Of a stretch of DNA of 64,000 nucleotides, positions 47,823-59,253 are shown in pieces. The stretch spans positions 335,639 through 399,638 of the forward strand of contig JBBHKE010001948.1 of NCBI GenBank assembly GCA_037447655.1, written 5' to 3'. Both the position numbers and the translations under genes were made by a program. The stretch comes from Zygnema cylindricum. Lineage: Eukaryota; Streptophyta; Zygnematophyceae; Zygnematales; Zygnemataceae. The notes under the pieces are model-generated. The model was not told the DNA's origin, ran no database searches, and saw only the letters and a list, made by a program, of their open reading frames with translations. Each line of letters starts with the position of its first letter. Within the stretch, counting starts at the first letter, position 1.

Positions 47823-49575
47823 CTTAAAATGTACAATTTTTGACAAGCTGACGCAACTATCTGACGCAACAAAAATTGTCACTGCGATTAGCAATTCCCT
47901 AATATTATGGCGTTCAACAAGAGTGAGACGCCGTTTCACAATGTACCTAACATATGCGTAGTGTGGAATGTAAAAGAGATGGAGTATTTGTGGTAAAAAA
48001 AAATAAAGTTATGATATTCATGAATATCGTGTTGGAAGGCTTTTGCTTTATAAAGCTTTCACTCTTACTCTGACTACCTAAGTTTACAAAATAAAAACTA
48101 TAGAGTACACGACAACGAAACGTCCTCACTAACACTCTACAACACAATTATACACAAAGACGTGCCTCACTATCACCCTTCTACAGAACAACACCTATAC
48201 AAAAGATACCTCAATGAAAAAAAAATGTGTGGTGGAGTGGAAGCATGGGTCCACCCAACACTGCGAACCAAACAAAATTAAACGAAACAAACGAGACCGA
48301 CACTGATTGATACAAAACTAACGCACGAATGAACAACCAATCTGCCGCATCACCAATTCCACAATGTGTCCTAACAAGAATAAGTAGTGGGAGACTTTGC
48401 AAAAAAGGATCTTTTCACAACTAAAAGAGCATCCCAGTTTACATTTTCACTTATCGAATGCTTTGAAAAGCAAATTCTTGTGTGTGTTTTTCATGGCTTC
48501 AAACACTCCAATAATTTAAATTTGCTTCACGTGGGATGACCTCGAAAACATCGATAAGAAATTTACCTTTTAATTTTTATATAATATATCTTGTGAAGCA
48601 ATTCAACAATGTCATTGGGACATTTGAAGAAATGATGGGTAGGTGAATCAATTTACAAAATAGAGAAAATAACAATCGTAATACTTCATATGCTGAAAAC
48701 ATAGGAAGGAAAAATGACGGGATAGCCTCGAGAAAAAATAACAACGAACTTTTTTAATCTAAGATATATTTTTTTGTAAAAAAACAAAGTTTACCAAAAT
48801 TACAGTGCATTAACTTCCTCGAAGAAAATGAGGCAAGAATTTCAATTGTATCATAAGTTATGCACAGGATGTGTATTCATAAAACAAAACACAAGACCAT
48901 GGGATCATAAAATTAACGTTTCCCTAAAAGTGTCGTGATCAGAACAAGTTTTTCCAAAGTTATTATTAAATGTGAAAAAAAATAAAATAGAAACTTCAGC
49001 ACAAACAACACCTAGAATATAAAATATATCAAATTACGAAATATAATTAAATCAGGGGTTCAAACAATAAAAATTATAAACAAGAAACTCGAGTCTATTT
49101 GGTTTCATAAATTTGATATTTACAAAGTAAAAGTGCTCTAATCCTTGCTTTTGAATGGATCGATATCAAATTCAATGTCCACTATCGAGCAACTATAACA
49201 GCGGAAGCAATGACATTAATGAACATTACAAAAAATTGAATCAACATTGAGAGGACATTTTGGAAAAATAAATTCTCACATTAGAAAACCGAAATTACAA
49301 TTTCTTTTCTTCTATCTCCTTATCCCTTCTACTCCTCCATGTACTCCTTCAATTGATTGACTGATTTATTATCCTACACATTGCCATAGTTTCTCTTAAG
49401 CATGACACCAGCCATGCCGCGGCAAGTGTAAGCGTGCGCCGCCAAAAAACCTCTAGAAATCTGCCACCTGTCTATTCAAAACACTAGAGCACTCTAAATT
49501 TCACCAAGGACTGAAAACATTACAAAACGACAAGCCAAATGAAAGTAGCAGACAATTTAAAAGTAAAATCATACT
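47823..49575. other. AT-rich DNA without a supported gene
   Basis: Apart from a short arm-type repeat at 47825-47905, nothing recognisable was found. ORFs are short and lack splice or domain support. Confidence 0.45.
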
Positions 49576-49579
49576 AACA

Positions 49580-49860
49580 TGTTCACAACTGGAGCATATG
49601 TCCTTGTGTAGTTTACTCCCTCTGTTTCTCAAAATCCTTTACACACTAGTCTAGCCTTGTACTTTACTACTTCACCTGATGCACCAGTTTTTATTTTGAA
49701 GATCCATTTCGCATCAATAGACTTTTTCCCTTCTGGTAATGTTACCTCCTCAAATGTCCGATTTTCTACAATTGACTTATACTCCTTCTCCTATGTCGGC
49801 TTCAACTTCAATTCTCAATCACACGATTTTCTCTTTTCAATGAATCGTAACTGCTTTTAA
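49580..49860 (-). pseudogene. Copia reverse-transcriptase fragment
   Basis: The minus strand reads SIVENRTFEEVTLPEGKKSI, DAKWIFKIKTG and VVKYKARLVCKGF, a stop, then GVNYTRTYAPVV, the start of a copia RT. No other part of the element is present. It lies just downstream of the GH16 gene. Confidence 0.85.
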
Positions 49861-50271
49861 GGAGTATTTTAAACTAAACCAAAAGCGAAAACCGAAATAG
49901 AACCAAACTAAAAATGTATGTAAACTTTGCTGAAACTTAACTGGAACTAAAACTAAACCCGAAATGTACTTTAACCTCGAAGCCCTTACCGGCTGACATT
50001 GAATTATGTACACGGCTGACATTTATTTATATACACGGCTGACATTGAACTATATAAGAACATGAATTAAAAAAAAGGGTAAACTAACAAATATGAGCAA
50101 TGAGAATTTGCGTTACGAGAACTAACGATTAATATCAAAGTAACAGAACGAGAAATTTCCCCAAGGGTATGTGAAAAAAAATGCATGGGGACTCTCAACA
50201 GTGGGATGTTCAGCCAATTGGTTCCTAAAATAAACTTTAGAAAAAATATAGAATATGGACTAGAAATCCCA

Positions 50272-51215
50272 TTATTTAACCGGAGAAGTAATTTGAATAT
50301 TCCGATACTGATAGACAAAAGGAGCATCTTTTCCGTCCCAAACTCCCGACCATGATCCATTATTAACCTCACTTGCATTCCAAATGGAAGCGTATACAAA
50401 TTGAGGTCTAACTGGATAGTACTCAACCCTACTCTTAAAAACTTCTCGGCCCAAAACACCGTCTACAAGCCACCTGCAAATACAAGGAAACAAAGCAAAT
50501 AGGAAAAAAAAAATGATGTTTAGCTCTTTTATTTTGTAAAATAAATGGTCAATTTCTTGAATGCTAGCTTAGAGCAATAGGTGTTTGCAAAGTTTAAAAC
50601 ATTCAAACCTTTTGGGATGGATGAAACAAAAGGGAGAGAGAGAGAGAACCCACCAAATGCTTACAGGTGACCATCGAATAGTATATGTATGAAAATCCGT
50701 GGAACAATCAAATCCGAGGTCCAGCCAAAGTTCATTTCCCCCTTTTCCGTTGATATAAAAGTTGGTTTGTACCACTGTTTTGTTGTATCCTATCCACTTA
50801 AAATCAATTTCGTCCTGATCACTCGTCCCTTCCCGAGATGATAGCTGGCGAATAAAGAAATTCCCAAAAACACACGTAATAAGACAACAGAAAATTATTA
50901 CATCACATTTTGCTATTTTCCAGATGCGTGCACAGAAGGAAAGCTTTTACTTTTGGGATTACTGGGGGTTTTTTGAGAAATTTTATCTTTTTGGGATTTG
51001 TGAGAAAACTGAAAGGAATAAAAGGAAGTGAGGTATCTCAGAGGCAGAAAGAGATAAAAAAAAGGTGTTGTTTTGTAATCTTTGTTTCGCTTCTAATTTC
51101 TTTTTTTTTCTTACATAAAATGAATGCAAAAGTCCACTCGTATTTCCATCGGCACATTTGAACTTTGTCGTGAATTCACCGGAGAAGTAGGATAAACCCG
51201 AATGGAACCGACCTC
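50272..51215 (-). CDS. GH16 module 2 exons (nucleophile kept, acid/base lost)
   Basis: Exon 51115-51215 gives GGRFHSGLSYFSGEFTTKFK and NTSGLLHSFY. Exon 50654-50844 gives the motif DEIDFKWIG, in which the Glu expected at the end of DEIDFE is Lys (AAG at 50797-50799), while the nucleophile Glu is intact (GAA at 50809-50811). Exon 50272-50473 gives WLVDGVLGREVF, VYASIWNASE and APFVYQYRNIQI and the stop. The junction TG|G makes a continuous SIWWLVDG across a GTGGGT donor at 50653; an upstream GTAAGC would break the frame. All phases agree (1-0, 0-2, 2-end). Confidence 0.85.
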
Positions 51216-54200
51216 CTGCATATGAAACAGAGAACTTTTCAGGTTTTTCGTTAATTATTTTCAGGTGGTTTCTTTCATGAGGCTAAATGGTAACTCCAAG
51301 AAAATCAGGCTTGAAAATTTATTTTGGAATGATGACGTCTCTCTATCTATTTCTGTTTTTGTCATTTTTACTTGCACCATGTCTTTCTTTCTAGGGGATA
51401 GAGGAAGAAGGATGAAGACTGTCTTCATGCCCACAATGTGACTCGCGTATAAAATGTAGTACTTTATACCTGAAAGCCATTGTACAAATGTAATAATCTC
51501 TTGCTTCCTCCCCCCTCACCCCCTCAGAAAAACTAAGCATCCACATCTTTGCTCCCCACCCACACTCACCGCAATTAGAGTTATCAAATGTAATATTTGC
51601 CGAACTGCTTGACCTTTCGAAGCTCATGTGGTCCTCGCAATAATCGGTCACAATAGTCAACATTGGTGCATTCACGGCTTTTTGGTTAACATTTGGCATA
51701 ATAAGGAGAGGACTTCTAATGGTTACATTTTTGAAAGAAGCGGTAACGGAATCCATTTCCGTACCCAGATCCACAGCTGTTTTACCACGTGGGCATTGTG
51801 TTTGTCTCTAAAGCTTCGATTCCAAAATTTTAACGCATTTCATTTCCCGAGGGAACCGGGGCGTACCACGAGGGTTTGTCGTACATGTGTAGGATATTGT
51901 TGTCGCTCATCCATCTAGTGTCAATCAAGTTAACACATCATGAGGTGGTGTTTTTATAGAAATTGGTGTTGTTTTATCAAATTAACAAGTTTGGGAATGT
52001 TGTTTTGGTAGCTACTGTAATTTTATTCAGATTGACACATTTGAAGATATTTTTTTAATTTTATTCTTCTTTAGAAGACCTTTCAGCACCTAGGGACACA
52101 AAAAATAATAGTTCTTGTTTTAGATTACTTTTTCAGGACAGACTTTAGTTTCCCTCCTTTTCTTTTTCCGTTACTCACGTGCTCGTGAACTTTTGTCCTG
52201 CTACTTTAGTGTATAGGAACTCGAGAATTTGTGACGTTTCTGTGCCATACTTTTGACTCAATAAAACGAATTAGACAAACAAGCTCAAAGTTTTTTCCCC
52301 AGCAATTCTAGCACAGCTAAAAATAACACCGTTGAAGACTAATACTGTCGTTTCTGTTCAGAATTTCTCCTTTGTTGTCATAGCTGATGACACACTAACT
52401 TTGGTACAATTCTTCGCGATGAAGTTCAACCCATCCAAACACAAATTTGTTTACTTAAACATATTTAGTTACTAATTCTAAAAAGCAATTAAAGCCTATA
52501 AACAGGGCGAATCAAAACGGGAACTTTTCAAAAGATAAATTGAGGATGTCCATGTTGCATGTTTTATTCAGATCCAAGAAGATCGGAATAAAAGAGCTTA
52601 TAAAACCACAAACACTCCATAAAGGAAAACTCAAAAATTACCCGTTGTTTATTATTAACTTTATGGTGTTTAGAATCTTGAAAGTAATTAAAACCATGCA
52701 GAAACCCGCCATCCTCTTTCCCTTAAAAAACTACGAAAAAAAAGGTTAGAGTTAACGACTCACAAAATACTTTTGGGAGTCCAGTAAATGGAATATTTAT
52801 GGTAATCTTCTGCACAATCATATCCAAGATCTACCGCAGTTCTTGCACTCGTAATACCGTTATCAATAGTTTGAATCATCCCGAGGTTGCGATGTTCCCC
52901 TCTAATTTCAAATACAATGGAGGAGCGATTTGAGTCGGCATAATTGGTGGCCAACTGGATTGGAAGAACAGAATAAGGACAGAATAGAAAAGAAGACAAC
53001 ATCAGATAAGGCAAATTGGTCAGAGTTGAAAAGTGGAATGGCAACACATTTAGACGGAGAGAGGAGTAATGACAAAAAATGAGAGTTTGTTGATGCCAAG
53101 AATATTTTTTACATTCTATTTTAGCTGTGGAAATCAGCCATAAAATGGCTTGAGTTGGAAAGCATGAAAGATTATCGACTCCCAAAATGCTTTTTATAGG
53201 AGCGCAGATTTTTTTTTTTCCCGTAAACCATAAAAACGGAGTATTGTCCAAAACCGGCTGATAAAAATACTCACAAAGAACGAGGTCAGAACTCCCGTGG
53301 TGTTCCCGGAAGGACAACGAATATTTGCGGAAAAAATGCCCGACGAAAAACCGGGATTGGAATAAACTCGAGTACCTATAAAGGTGACATTTCCACCGTT
53401 ACTAAAAAAGAAAAGAAATATGTCATGTGCTTATTGTAGATCTTAACCCCTAAAAGAGAAAAGCCAATGATGGGTACCAAGGCAAACTCAATATTCTGTC
53501 GCTAGAATTATCACAAGGACTCACCTTTTTTGAATAATTTTGCATTTCGAAAGATCTTTTCTAGATTTTCTATTAGTTATTTGTATTTTTCAGGAGGAAG
53601 TACTACTATCTCACTATTTTTAGTGATTTGACTCTCACATACCTGTGCCATTTTTGAAATGAGTGAGATCGTAGTTCCCGAGAGCGGCATTTCCGATGGG
53701 TTCAGATCGGCTGTCAATAATCACACTTTTGAGACGAGTCGGTTTGCTGAATTCCCCGACTAGCTGGGATTTCAACTTTGCTGCCAAACAGGCAATTGCG
53801 GCTGTGATTATCGTTCCAGCCAATTGGAGATCTCCTCCTTCCACGGTATTTCCCCTTGCTATGCATTCGTTAACCAAAACCATGACTCTGGAAAGATATT
53901 TGTGAGTTACACTGTAATCGAGAACTGCGAGACTGGCCTGGAAATACATAAACGAAAACAGTAATTTTTTGACATTTTCATGGAAAGTCGAGGTCTGTGA
54001 AATTATTTTCATTATTCTGTTGCTGTTTTAGTTCTCAGATCGAGGATTTATGGTCCAAGCGGAAAATTTAACTAGGAATTCATCACAATGTCACAGAGAA
54101 TTTGTTTCATTCCTTGCTATTAGAATTAGGGTGGAAAATTAGCAAAAATAAGCTGCCATTGTTTTCGAGTTTTTCACATTTTTTCCAATTTCGTTTTCCT

Positions 54201-54640
54201 TCGCCTTTCTTTAAAACACTAAACTGCGTTTGGAAACAAATTCAGTCCTTTTCCGGTTAAAGTTTATGACTTTATAATGTGGATATATTTGTCTGAAAAG
54301 CATAATACACCCTAACTTTACATTTTTCTACAGACTGTAGATTACTCTTTTCTTATTGTGTAACACGGGTACCAAAATGCCCAAGAAGAAAAAAAGGCTT
54401 ACCGTGGCAAGATCAAGTGCCCCATATGCTTTTCTCATATTTCTTTTACAAATTCGGGCTGCGATAGACCTCTGTGTGTACTTTTTGGCGTTTTGAATGG
54501 ACGAAGGGAGATCGTCCGTACAGCTTCCATCTATGAACCGGAAGCTTCCCGCACATCTTCCTAGGCAACTTCCTTGAGACCGTCTCCGGCGTACTTCTGG
54601 TGTCCTTCGTGGGAATCTTCCTGCACGCTTTGCTCAGCTC
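50272..54640 (-). CDS. Tandem GH16 (XTH-like) protein gene, at least 8 exons
   Basis: Minus-strand exons at 50272-50473, 50654-50844, 51115-51215, 51570-51914, 52764-52954, 53275-53401, 53639-53937 and one ending at 54403 join with compatible phases. The product has an Ala-rich helical N-terminal part, GH16 module 1, a linker and GH16 module 2, ending at TAA 50272-50274. GH16 of the XTH type cuts and may re-join cell-wall glucans such as xyloglucan at the cell surface (family knowledge). Each module has the GH16 core order: SGxF strand, TSGLL/TTGVL, catalytic-motif strand, D-x-G-x-D-C-x-x-D-[FY]-H-x-Y-[ST]-I, W-x-x-D, WN[AR]S. Both modules lack one catalytic Glu. Module 1 needs one single-base correction near 51845-51850. 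The 5' end and any signal peptide were not found. The two modules share one exon (51570-51914), so this is one gene, not two neighbours. Confidence 0.8.
51570..51914 (-). CDS. Bridging exon: end of GH16 module 1, linker, start of module 2
   Basis: The exon (acceptor gacactag at 51915, donor GTGAGT at 51569) opens with WMSDNNILHMYDKPSWYAPV in one frame. It continues from about 51850 in another frame as ALKFWNRSFRDKHNAHVVK, then SVTASFKNVTI and a linker to NITFDNSNC. Removing one base in a GGG/AAA stretch near 51845-51850 unites the two and also makes the exon length fit the flanking phases. It may be an assembly error or a disabling mutation. The linker's DYC and SNC cysteines may form a disulfide (inference). 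Confidence 0.75.
52764..53401 (-). CDS. GH16 module 1 exons (acid/base kept, nucleophile lost)
   Basis: Exon 53275-53401 gives GTRVYSNPGFSSGIFSANIR and GNTTGVLTSFF. Exon 52764-52954 has the catalytic-motif strand as SSIVFEIRG, where GH16 XTH-type enzymes have DEIDFEFLG: the nucleophile position is Ser (52919-52921), the helper Asp is Val, and the acid/base Glu is kept (52907-52909). This exon is 191 bp, exactly like its counterpart in module 2. It ends SIYWTPKSIL at a GTGAGT donor in phase 2. Confidence 0.85.
52955..53274 (-). other. Intron between two GH16 module 1 exons
   Basis: It runs from donor GTGAGT at 53274 to acceptor aatccag at 52955. An ORF reading through it is a chance extension of the exon frame. 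Confidence 0.75.
53639..53937 (-). CDS. N-terminal exon of the tandem GH16 gene
   Basis: This 299-bp exon starts after acceptor ggccag at 53938 in phase 0 and leaves through donor GTGAGA at 53638 in phase 2. It encodes ASLAVLDYSVTHKYLSRVMV and then an Ala-rich helical stretch (GGDLQLAGTIITAAIACLAA), then GNYDLTHFKNGTG, which leads into GH16 module 1. The helical part was not recognised; a pectinesterase-inhibitor-like four-helix fold is conceivable but unproven. Confidence 0.68.
54403..54640 (-). CDS. Upstream exon of the tandem GH16 gene (5' limit open)
   Basis: The frame ends at donor GTAAGC at 54402 in phase 0 and reads back through SIAARICKRNMRKAYGALDL and AKKYTQR to GSCTDDLPSSIQ and a Cys/Arg-rich stretch, open to a TGA near 54640. 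No pyrimidine-rich acceptor or ATG was found, so the upper coordinate is only a limit. The downstream half clearly continues the helical N-terminal region. Confidence 0.5.
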
Positions 54641-54699
54641 GAGGTTTACTCCCAAGGTAATGCCACGTGTCAGCAAACCATTTGGTGAGAGTTGTGCCA

Positions 54700-55440
54700 C
54701 GTGGTGAATGTTAGGATTTTGTACTGAGAACTCATTTAGCGACGAGACATTCTCGTAGCTAAAGTAGCGACGACCAGCGACGAAGTATTTTCGTCGCTGA
54801 ATATTTGAAGTGCCAGCGACGAAGTAGTTTCGTAGAGTAGAGACAAGATGTGAGAAGGAGGAGAGATAGGAAAAGTGAAGGAGAGAGGAACATCCTGGAG
54901 TGGGGATGGAGGGAGGAAGGGAAAGAGAGGAGGGGAGCGGGAAATCAAGAGAGGGAACAAAAACGAGTGGGTGGTAGAGTCAGAGAGAGAGGAAAAACTC
55001 GAGGGAAGAATGGAAGGAGTGATACAGGAGGAAGTGCAGGAGAGGGAGGAATTGAAGGAGGTAGAGGGGAGGAACGAGAGTGCGAAGGATAGGACGACGG
55101 GCTACTAGAGACGGGAAGGAGAACTGTTGTTTTGGACGCTTATGGTAGAAGGCGGATATCTAGGTCTGATGTTTCTACTAGGTTATAGGGTCTGTGTGAT
55201 GTACGGAAGGTCAACGACGAGCAATGTACTATGACTTTGTCGTTTCTGGTTTGCGCGAGTGGGCCACGGTCAAAGCGGGCAGCAATGATCTCTTCGCGCG
55301 TTTCGGTTTGTTGTCGGCAGAAACGTATCGATGTTTTGGCAAATCTTTGCGGACTGCCGGAGGAAATTTCATTGGACAGAGTAAAATAAAACGAAGAACG
55401 ACAAAGTTGAAGATCCTGCTGTACCATTCTACTATAATAA
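54700..55440. other. AGCGACGAAGTA repeats and GA-rich DNA
   Basis: Between 54735 and 54835 the words TAGCGACGA and CAGCGACGAAGTA recur four to five times in both orientations, reminiscent of subterminal repeats of CACTA elements. It is followed by a purine-rich tract (54840-55110). ORFs there are Arg/Glu/Gly-rich and compositional. Confidence 0.5.
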
Positions 55441-55495
55441 GGGTACGTCCCCAATTCCCCATGTAGGCGATACTTTGAAAAAGAATTTTGGACTG

Positions 55496-55697
55496 TACAC
55501 CTTGAATCGTTATTAGCGTATAGAAATTATTAGTGTAAAGAAAAAAATAGCGTCATTCATTCTAATTTAGTGCCAGAAGACGTGGCAGATTATGGTCCAC
55601 GTCCTTAAATAGTATAATTTATTATATTTAAGGTATCAATGTCAAAATTTTGGGGTGCCGATATAGCGTACATAAGGCTAATAACGATTCACGGTGT
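55496..55697. mobile_element. TACACC-family MITE, 202 bp
   Basis: The ends TACACCTTGAATCGTTATTA and TAATAACGATTCACGGTGTA are inverse copies. Element sequence resumes on either side of it with matches to 31286-32491. Confidence 0.78.
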
Positions 55698-56008
55698 AGT
55701 GAAGTGTTTCGTACTACTTTGAAAAGCGTCCCTATGTGCGAAAATGAAATCGGAACTTTGGAATGTGACGGGTGTAGATGTGGTACAACTTGCCGGTTGG
55801 AAACGACTACGAAACTTACTATGAATGATGACGTACGCTATAACTACGACGGTTGTAAACGTCTACAATACACGCGGCAATTGGTGACGTCTCAAAAACT
55901 GACGACGGATGTACACGTCTACAATGACAAATGGTATCACAACTCCCGCGACATCACGTGACATCGTAATGTTGACCGTGACATTGTAGACATCAGACCA
56001 CATCAGAC

Positions 56009-56105
56009 CATGAGTGTTACCGCTGTCACACTCCTACCCTACTACCACTGTCACACTCCTACCCTGCTACCGCTGTCACACTCCTACCCTGCTACCACTG
56101 TCCAG
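56009..56105 (+). repeat. Short minisatellite, about four 27-bp units
   Basis: The unit is CTACCACTGTCACACTCC followed by TACCCTG, with A/G variation at one position. Confidence 0.9.
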
Positions 56106-57090
56106 CTGACTCCTCTCCGCCTGCTTATTTTTACAAAACAAAGAAATTCTATACTTCGCAAATTCTTCCTTTTCCACACCTGCTTCAAAAATTTAATCTG
56201 TTGCGGAGAAAAGGTAATCTGTTGCAGAAAAACTGCCAGGAAACCTTTTTGCTGAGACGTATTTACGAGTGCTTCATCGCAATTTTTTACAAAAAAAAAA
56301 AAACAACAACAATTTCAAGAGCTTTGCATTGTGTGAGACATGGAGTGTGAGGGAGCGTGATGGTGGAAGTGGGAGAGAGTGTTCGGTAGGTGGAGAGCGT
56401 ACGGTAGAAGGAGAGAAGCTACTCTCTCGCGGATTTCACCTTGATGAAATGACGTTGAAAGCGAAAGACCCCTGAAAAAAAAAATCGTACAGGTCGCAAA
56501 GCGACATTTTTTTTTTTTTTTATCGACCTAAAATTTTCGCCACTCGTGTAGCGCGTGCGTGGACCGTTTTTCATTCGCCATTTCCGAGGTACTTTCCCTG
56601 AAATCAAGTCGCGAGGTGATTTTTGATGAAGTTTTTTGACGGGCTGAATTCTCTTGCCCGGGGGTCAAAAAAAGGAAAACGCCAAAATTCGCTAACATGA
56701 CGACAAACAGGAAGTACACTCAAAGTATCGACTTGACGTTTGCAGTACTTTTAAAGAATTGCTTTTATTGTACGATTAAAGTTTTTCTCGTACGGAACTG
56801 GGTTTTGGGTGAAAACGACAGATTAAAGTCGATACTTTAATACATGGGGACGCACCCTAAGAACTTCATTGAGACGGAGAGTAAACCGTGTCGACTGTCC
56901 TATGCATACATGTCAAATTCGTACGGATTTGGACATTTTCCGATTTTTACGTAGTATTCGTTACTTTCATACCGTTTGTTACACCGTGAATCGCTATTAG
57001 TGTCAATAACGGTAATTTGGTGCCCCCAAATTTTTGCCCAAATTCTCAAATAGAATTATTAATTCTATTTTAACTTTTAAACTAGAGTAA

Positions 57091-57869
57091 GGGTGAGTCT
57101 CCATGTGCTTAAGTAAGGATTTTTTTCTGTTGTTTTCCTGTAAAACTTAGAGCCCTACCGCGTAAGTTTCAACCACACAAAAAAATAGAGAAAATGAGAA
57201 GTACGTTTTGCGTCATCATCGAATTTAAGATGTATTACATGTTGTCGTTTTGTGTTCTTCGACCCGCGACCACGCCAAAAAACGTCATCTTCAAACTTTT
57301 CTTTAAAACACATGGAAAATGTGTTTTAAAACAAAGAATTTTCGAAAAACAAATAGAAACACGTATTGGCACGTGTAAATTTTTTTCAAGAAATTTCAAA
57401 AGAATTCAAGCGACGACGAAAATGCACGATCCGCTATGTTTTGTCCGTTTGCGTTCTGGTACGACAAAGAAATGTACACAATTTGTTTGGTCTTGTTCGT
57501 TTGCGTCTGGTACGAATTTAATTTCGCCAAGGGTCTGAAGATCCGATGTCATTTCACGTCAAGCGAAAAGGCGACGCAAAGGCAAAGTGCATCTTCTTCA
57601 ACCGTGAAACGACACATGCTGGATGGCGGTACGTCTACAATGTCACGAAAAGTCATGCGACGTCACAAGCAGTTACAAAAAATAACTTGCGTCATCACAG
57701 ATTGTACATGTCGGCAGCCGTCACGGGCATTGTCGACATATACAATCGTCACGCCCTTAAATGACAACTTCTTTTGGTACAAATAGGGACACCCGAAATC
57801 CGGGTCCGTCGGATCTGCGCTAAAATACAAAGTGAATTCTCTAAGTTTCAAGTACATGGAGACGCACCC
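57091..57869. mobile_element. Harbinger-like MITE, 779 bp, second copy
   Basis: The ends GGGTGAGTCTCCATG and CATGGAGACGCACCC are flanked by TAA at 57088-57090 and 57870-57872. It has the same length as 41953-42731 and similar sequence throughout. Confidence 0.9.
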
Positions 57870-58799
57870 TAAATGAGGTTTAAGTTCCAGAAGACGAAAG
57901 TAAGGTTGTTTACAGAAATTCGGACCTCTCCGTACTACGCCGTACCTCTTATTTTGTTTTTATTAGGAAAGCAACATTACAAAGAATCTTTCCAATATTC
58001 TCCAAAATTATGGGAGTTAACACTTGATATGAGAGATAAACAAAAACACGAGCGGATACACCACAGCAGAAGCAAGACAAAGATGATAAAGAAATCGGGC
58101 AAAAGTCATATATTTCACCAAAGGCTTTTTCCCCTCCAAAATACAAATTCAGATTGATCCATTAATCACTTCTGATTAATTCACCCACTCCCACTCACCC
58201 ACTAAATACCCTCTACATAAACAAAGAACAAATAAACAAAGAAACAATACAAAGCATAATCACTCAACTAAAGATGACCAGGTACACGCAAAGGTGTGCC
58301 GGCCATAGCCTACAGCTCTGAGCTACCTTGAGCTAACCTTCTCTTCTAGAAATCACTATCTGTAAACCGAAACAGAATGTGGCAGGATCGTTGCAGGATC
58401 GGCCGTACAAAAGTCCTGCTGCTTCGCCGTATACATTGAATATTTTCGATGACGCGAATCGCGTCGCTCTTTGCCAATATTGAACCAAATCGATAGACGT
58501 CTAATTCAGATGAAATAATCAATACCCAAAGTATTGTACCAAAACGTACAAAAAATGGAGTACTAACGATAATATTGAACCGAACTAAAACATTTATCGG
58601 CGCGATTTCGGTAGACGTCCATTCGCCCAATATCATAACAACAATGATCATTGGATATTTTTTTAAGGACATGACACGTTGGATAATAAGCATAAGTGTG
58701 AAGGTGGCAACCAACGGAAATGAAAAAAATTTCGCATAAGATATACGCATCCAAAAATCCAACAAAAAAATACAAACGAGTTATAGTAATGCACTTTCG

Positions 58800-59110
58800 T
58801 CACGTTATTTCTGTTAGGGCCCATTCGTCACACTATTTTAGGCAACGCTCATTCGTCAAGCGAAAAAATCCGAACCCTAAAAAAATGAGGTAGTATTTGA
58901 CAAGGCGTCTGCAAAGAGTACAAAAGTTGTGTTGTAAAATGACCTGGTACGCACGTACATGGTACGGAATTGGAGATTTTTGGTCGGTGTGAAAATAATT
59001 GACGATTTTCAGTATCCAATGTTAACTTCCGTGGTACTGCTAAATTTTGAACACGTGGATTACAGACTCTGCGCAATGGAACTTCGTTCAAAATAAGCAT
59101 TCTGTAATGT
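58800..59110. repeat. Dispersed repeat, copy 1
   Basis: About 300 bases match 60955-61270 in the same orientation (for example aaccctaaaaaaatgag, tctgcaaagagtacaaaag, and gtacatggtacg). Confidence 0.75.
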
Positions 59111-59253
59111 TGCCGTACAATTATAGTTTGTCCTAATCGAACTTCACCCTGGTTTCTTTGAAAATTCCCAAAATCCGAATTAACGTTAGTAACTCTAGTT
59201 ATGCTTTTACACTATTTATTTCTTTACGCTAATAGCGATTTACGGTGTAATTT

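Larger units (their letters stand above)
55441..56857. mobile_element. Harbinger-like MITE with nested MITE and minisatellite
   Basis: The ends are GGGTACGTCCCC and CATGGGGACGCACCC, flanked by TAA at 55438-55440 and 56858-56860. A TACACC-family MITE (55496-55697) is inserted near the left end, and a 27-bp-unit minisatellite lies at 56009-56105. Confidence 0.8.
56989..59253. mobile_element. Possible larger TACACC-family unit around the 57-kb MITE
   Basis: A left terminus TACACCGTGAATCGCTATTA is at 56990, and the nearest inverse terminus TAGCGATTTACGGTGTA ends at about 59252. Whether they bound one element is unproven; the interval includes the MITE at 57091 and repeat DNA matching 60960-61260. 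Confidence 0.35.

Noticed and set aside
50654-50666. GTAAGC donor within the GH16 module 2 exon
   Set aside because: Using it would put the last exon out of frame, whereas the GTGGGT donor at 50653 gives a continuous WW-x-x-D motif.
52760-53317. Single 185-codon ORF as a gene
   Set aside because: Its first half is intron; the GH16 reading needs splicing at 53274 and 52955.
57194-57786. Overlapping 114- and 116-codon ORFs with counterparts at 42257-42501
   Set aside because: They lie in the 779-bp MITE and their frames are not conserved between the two copies.
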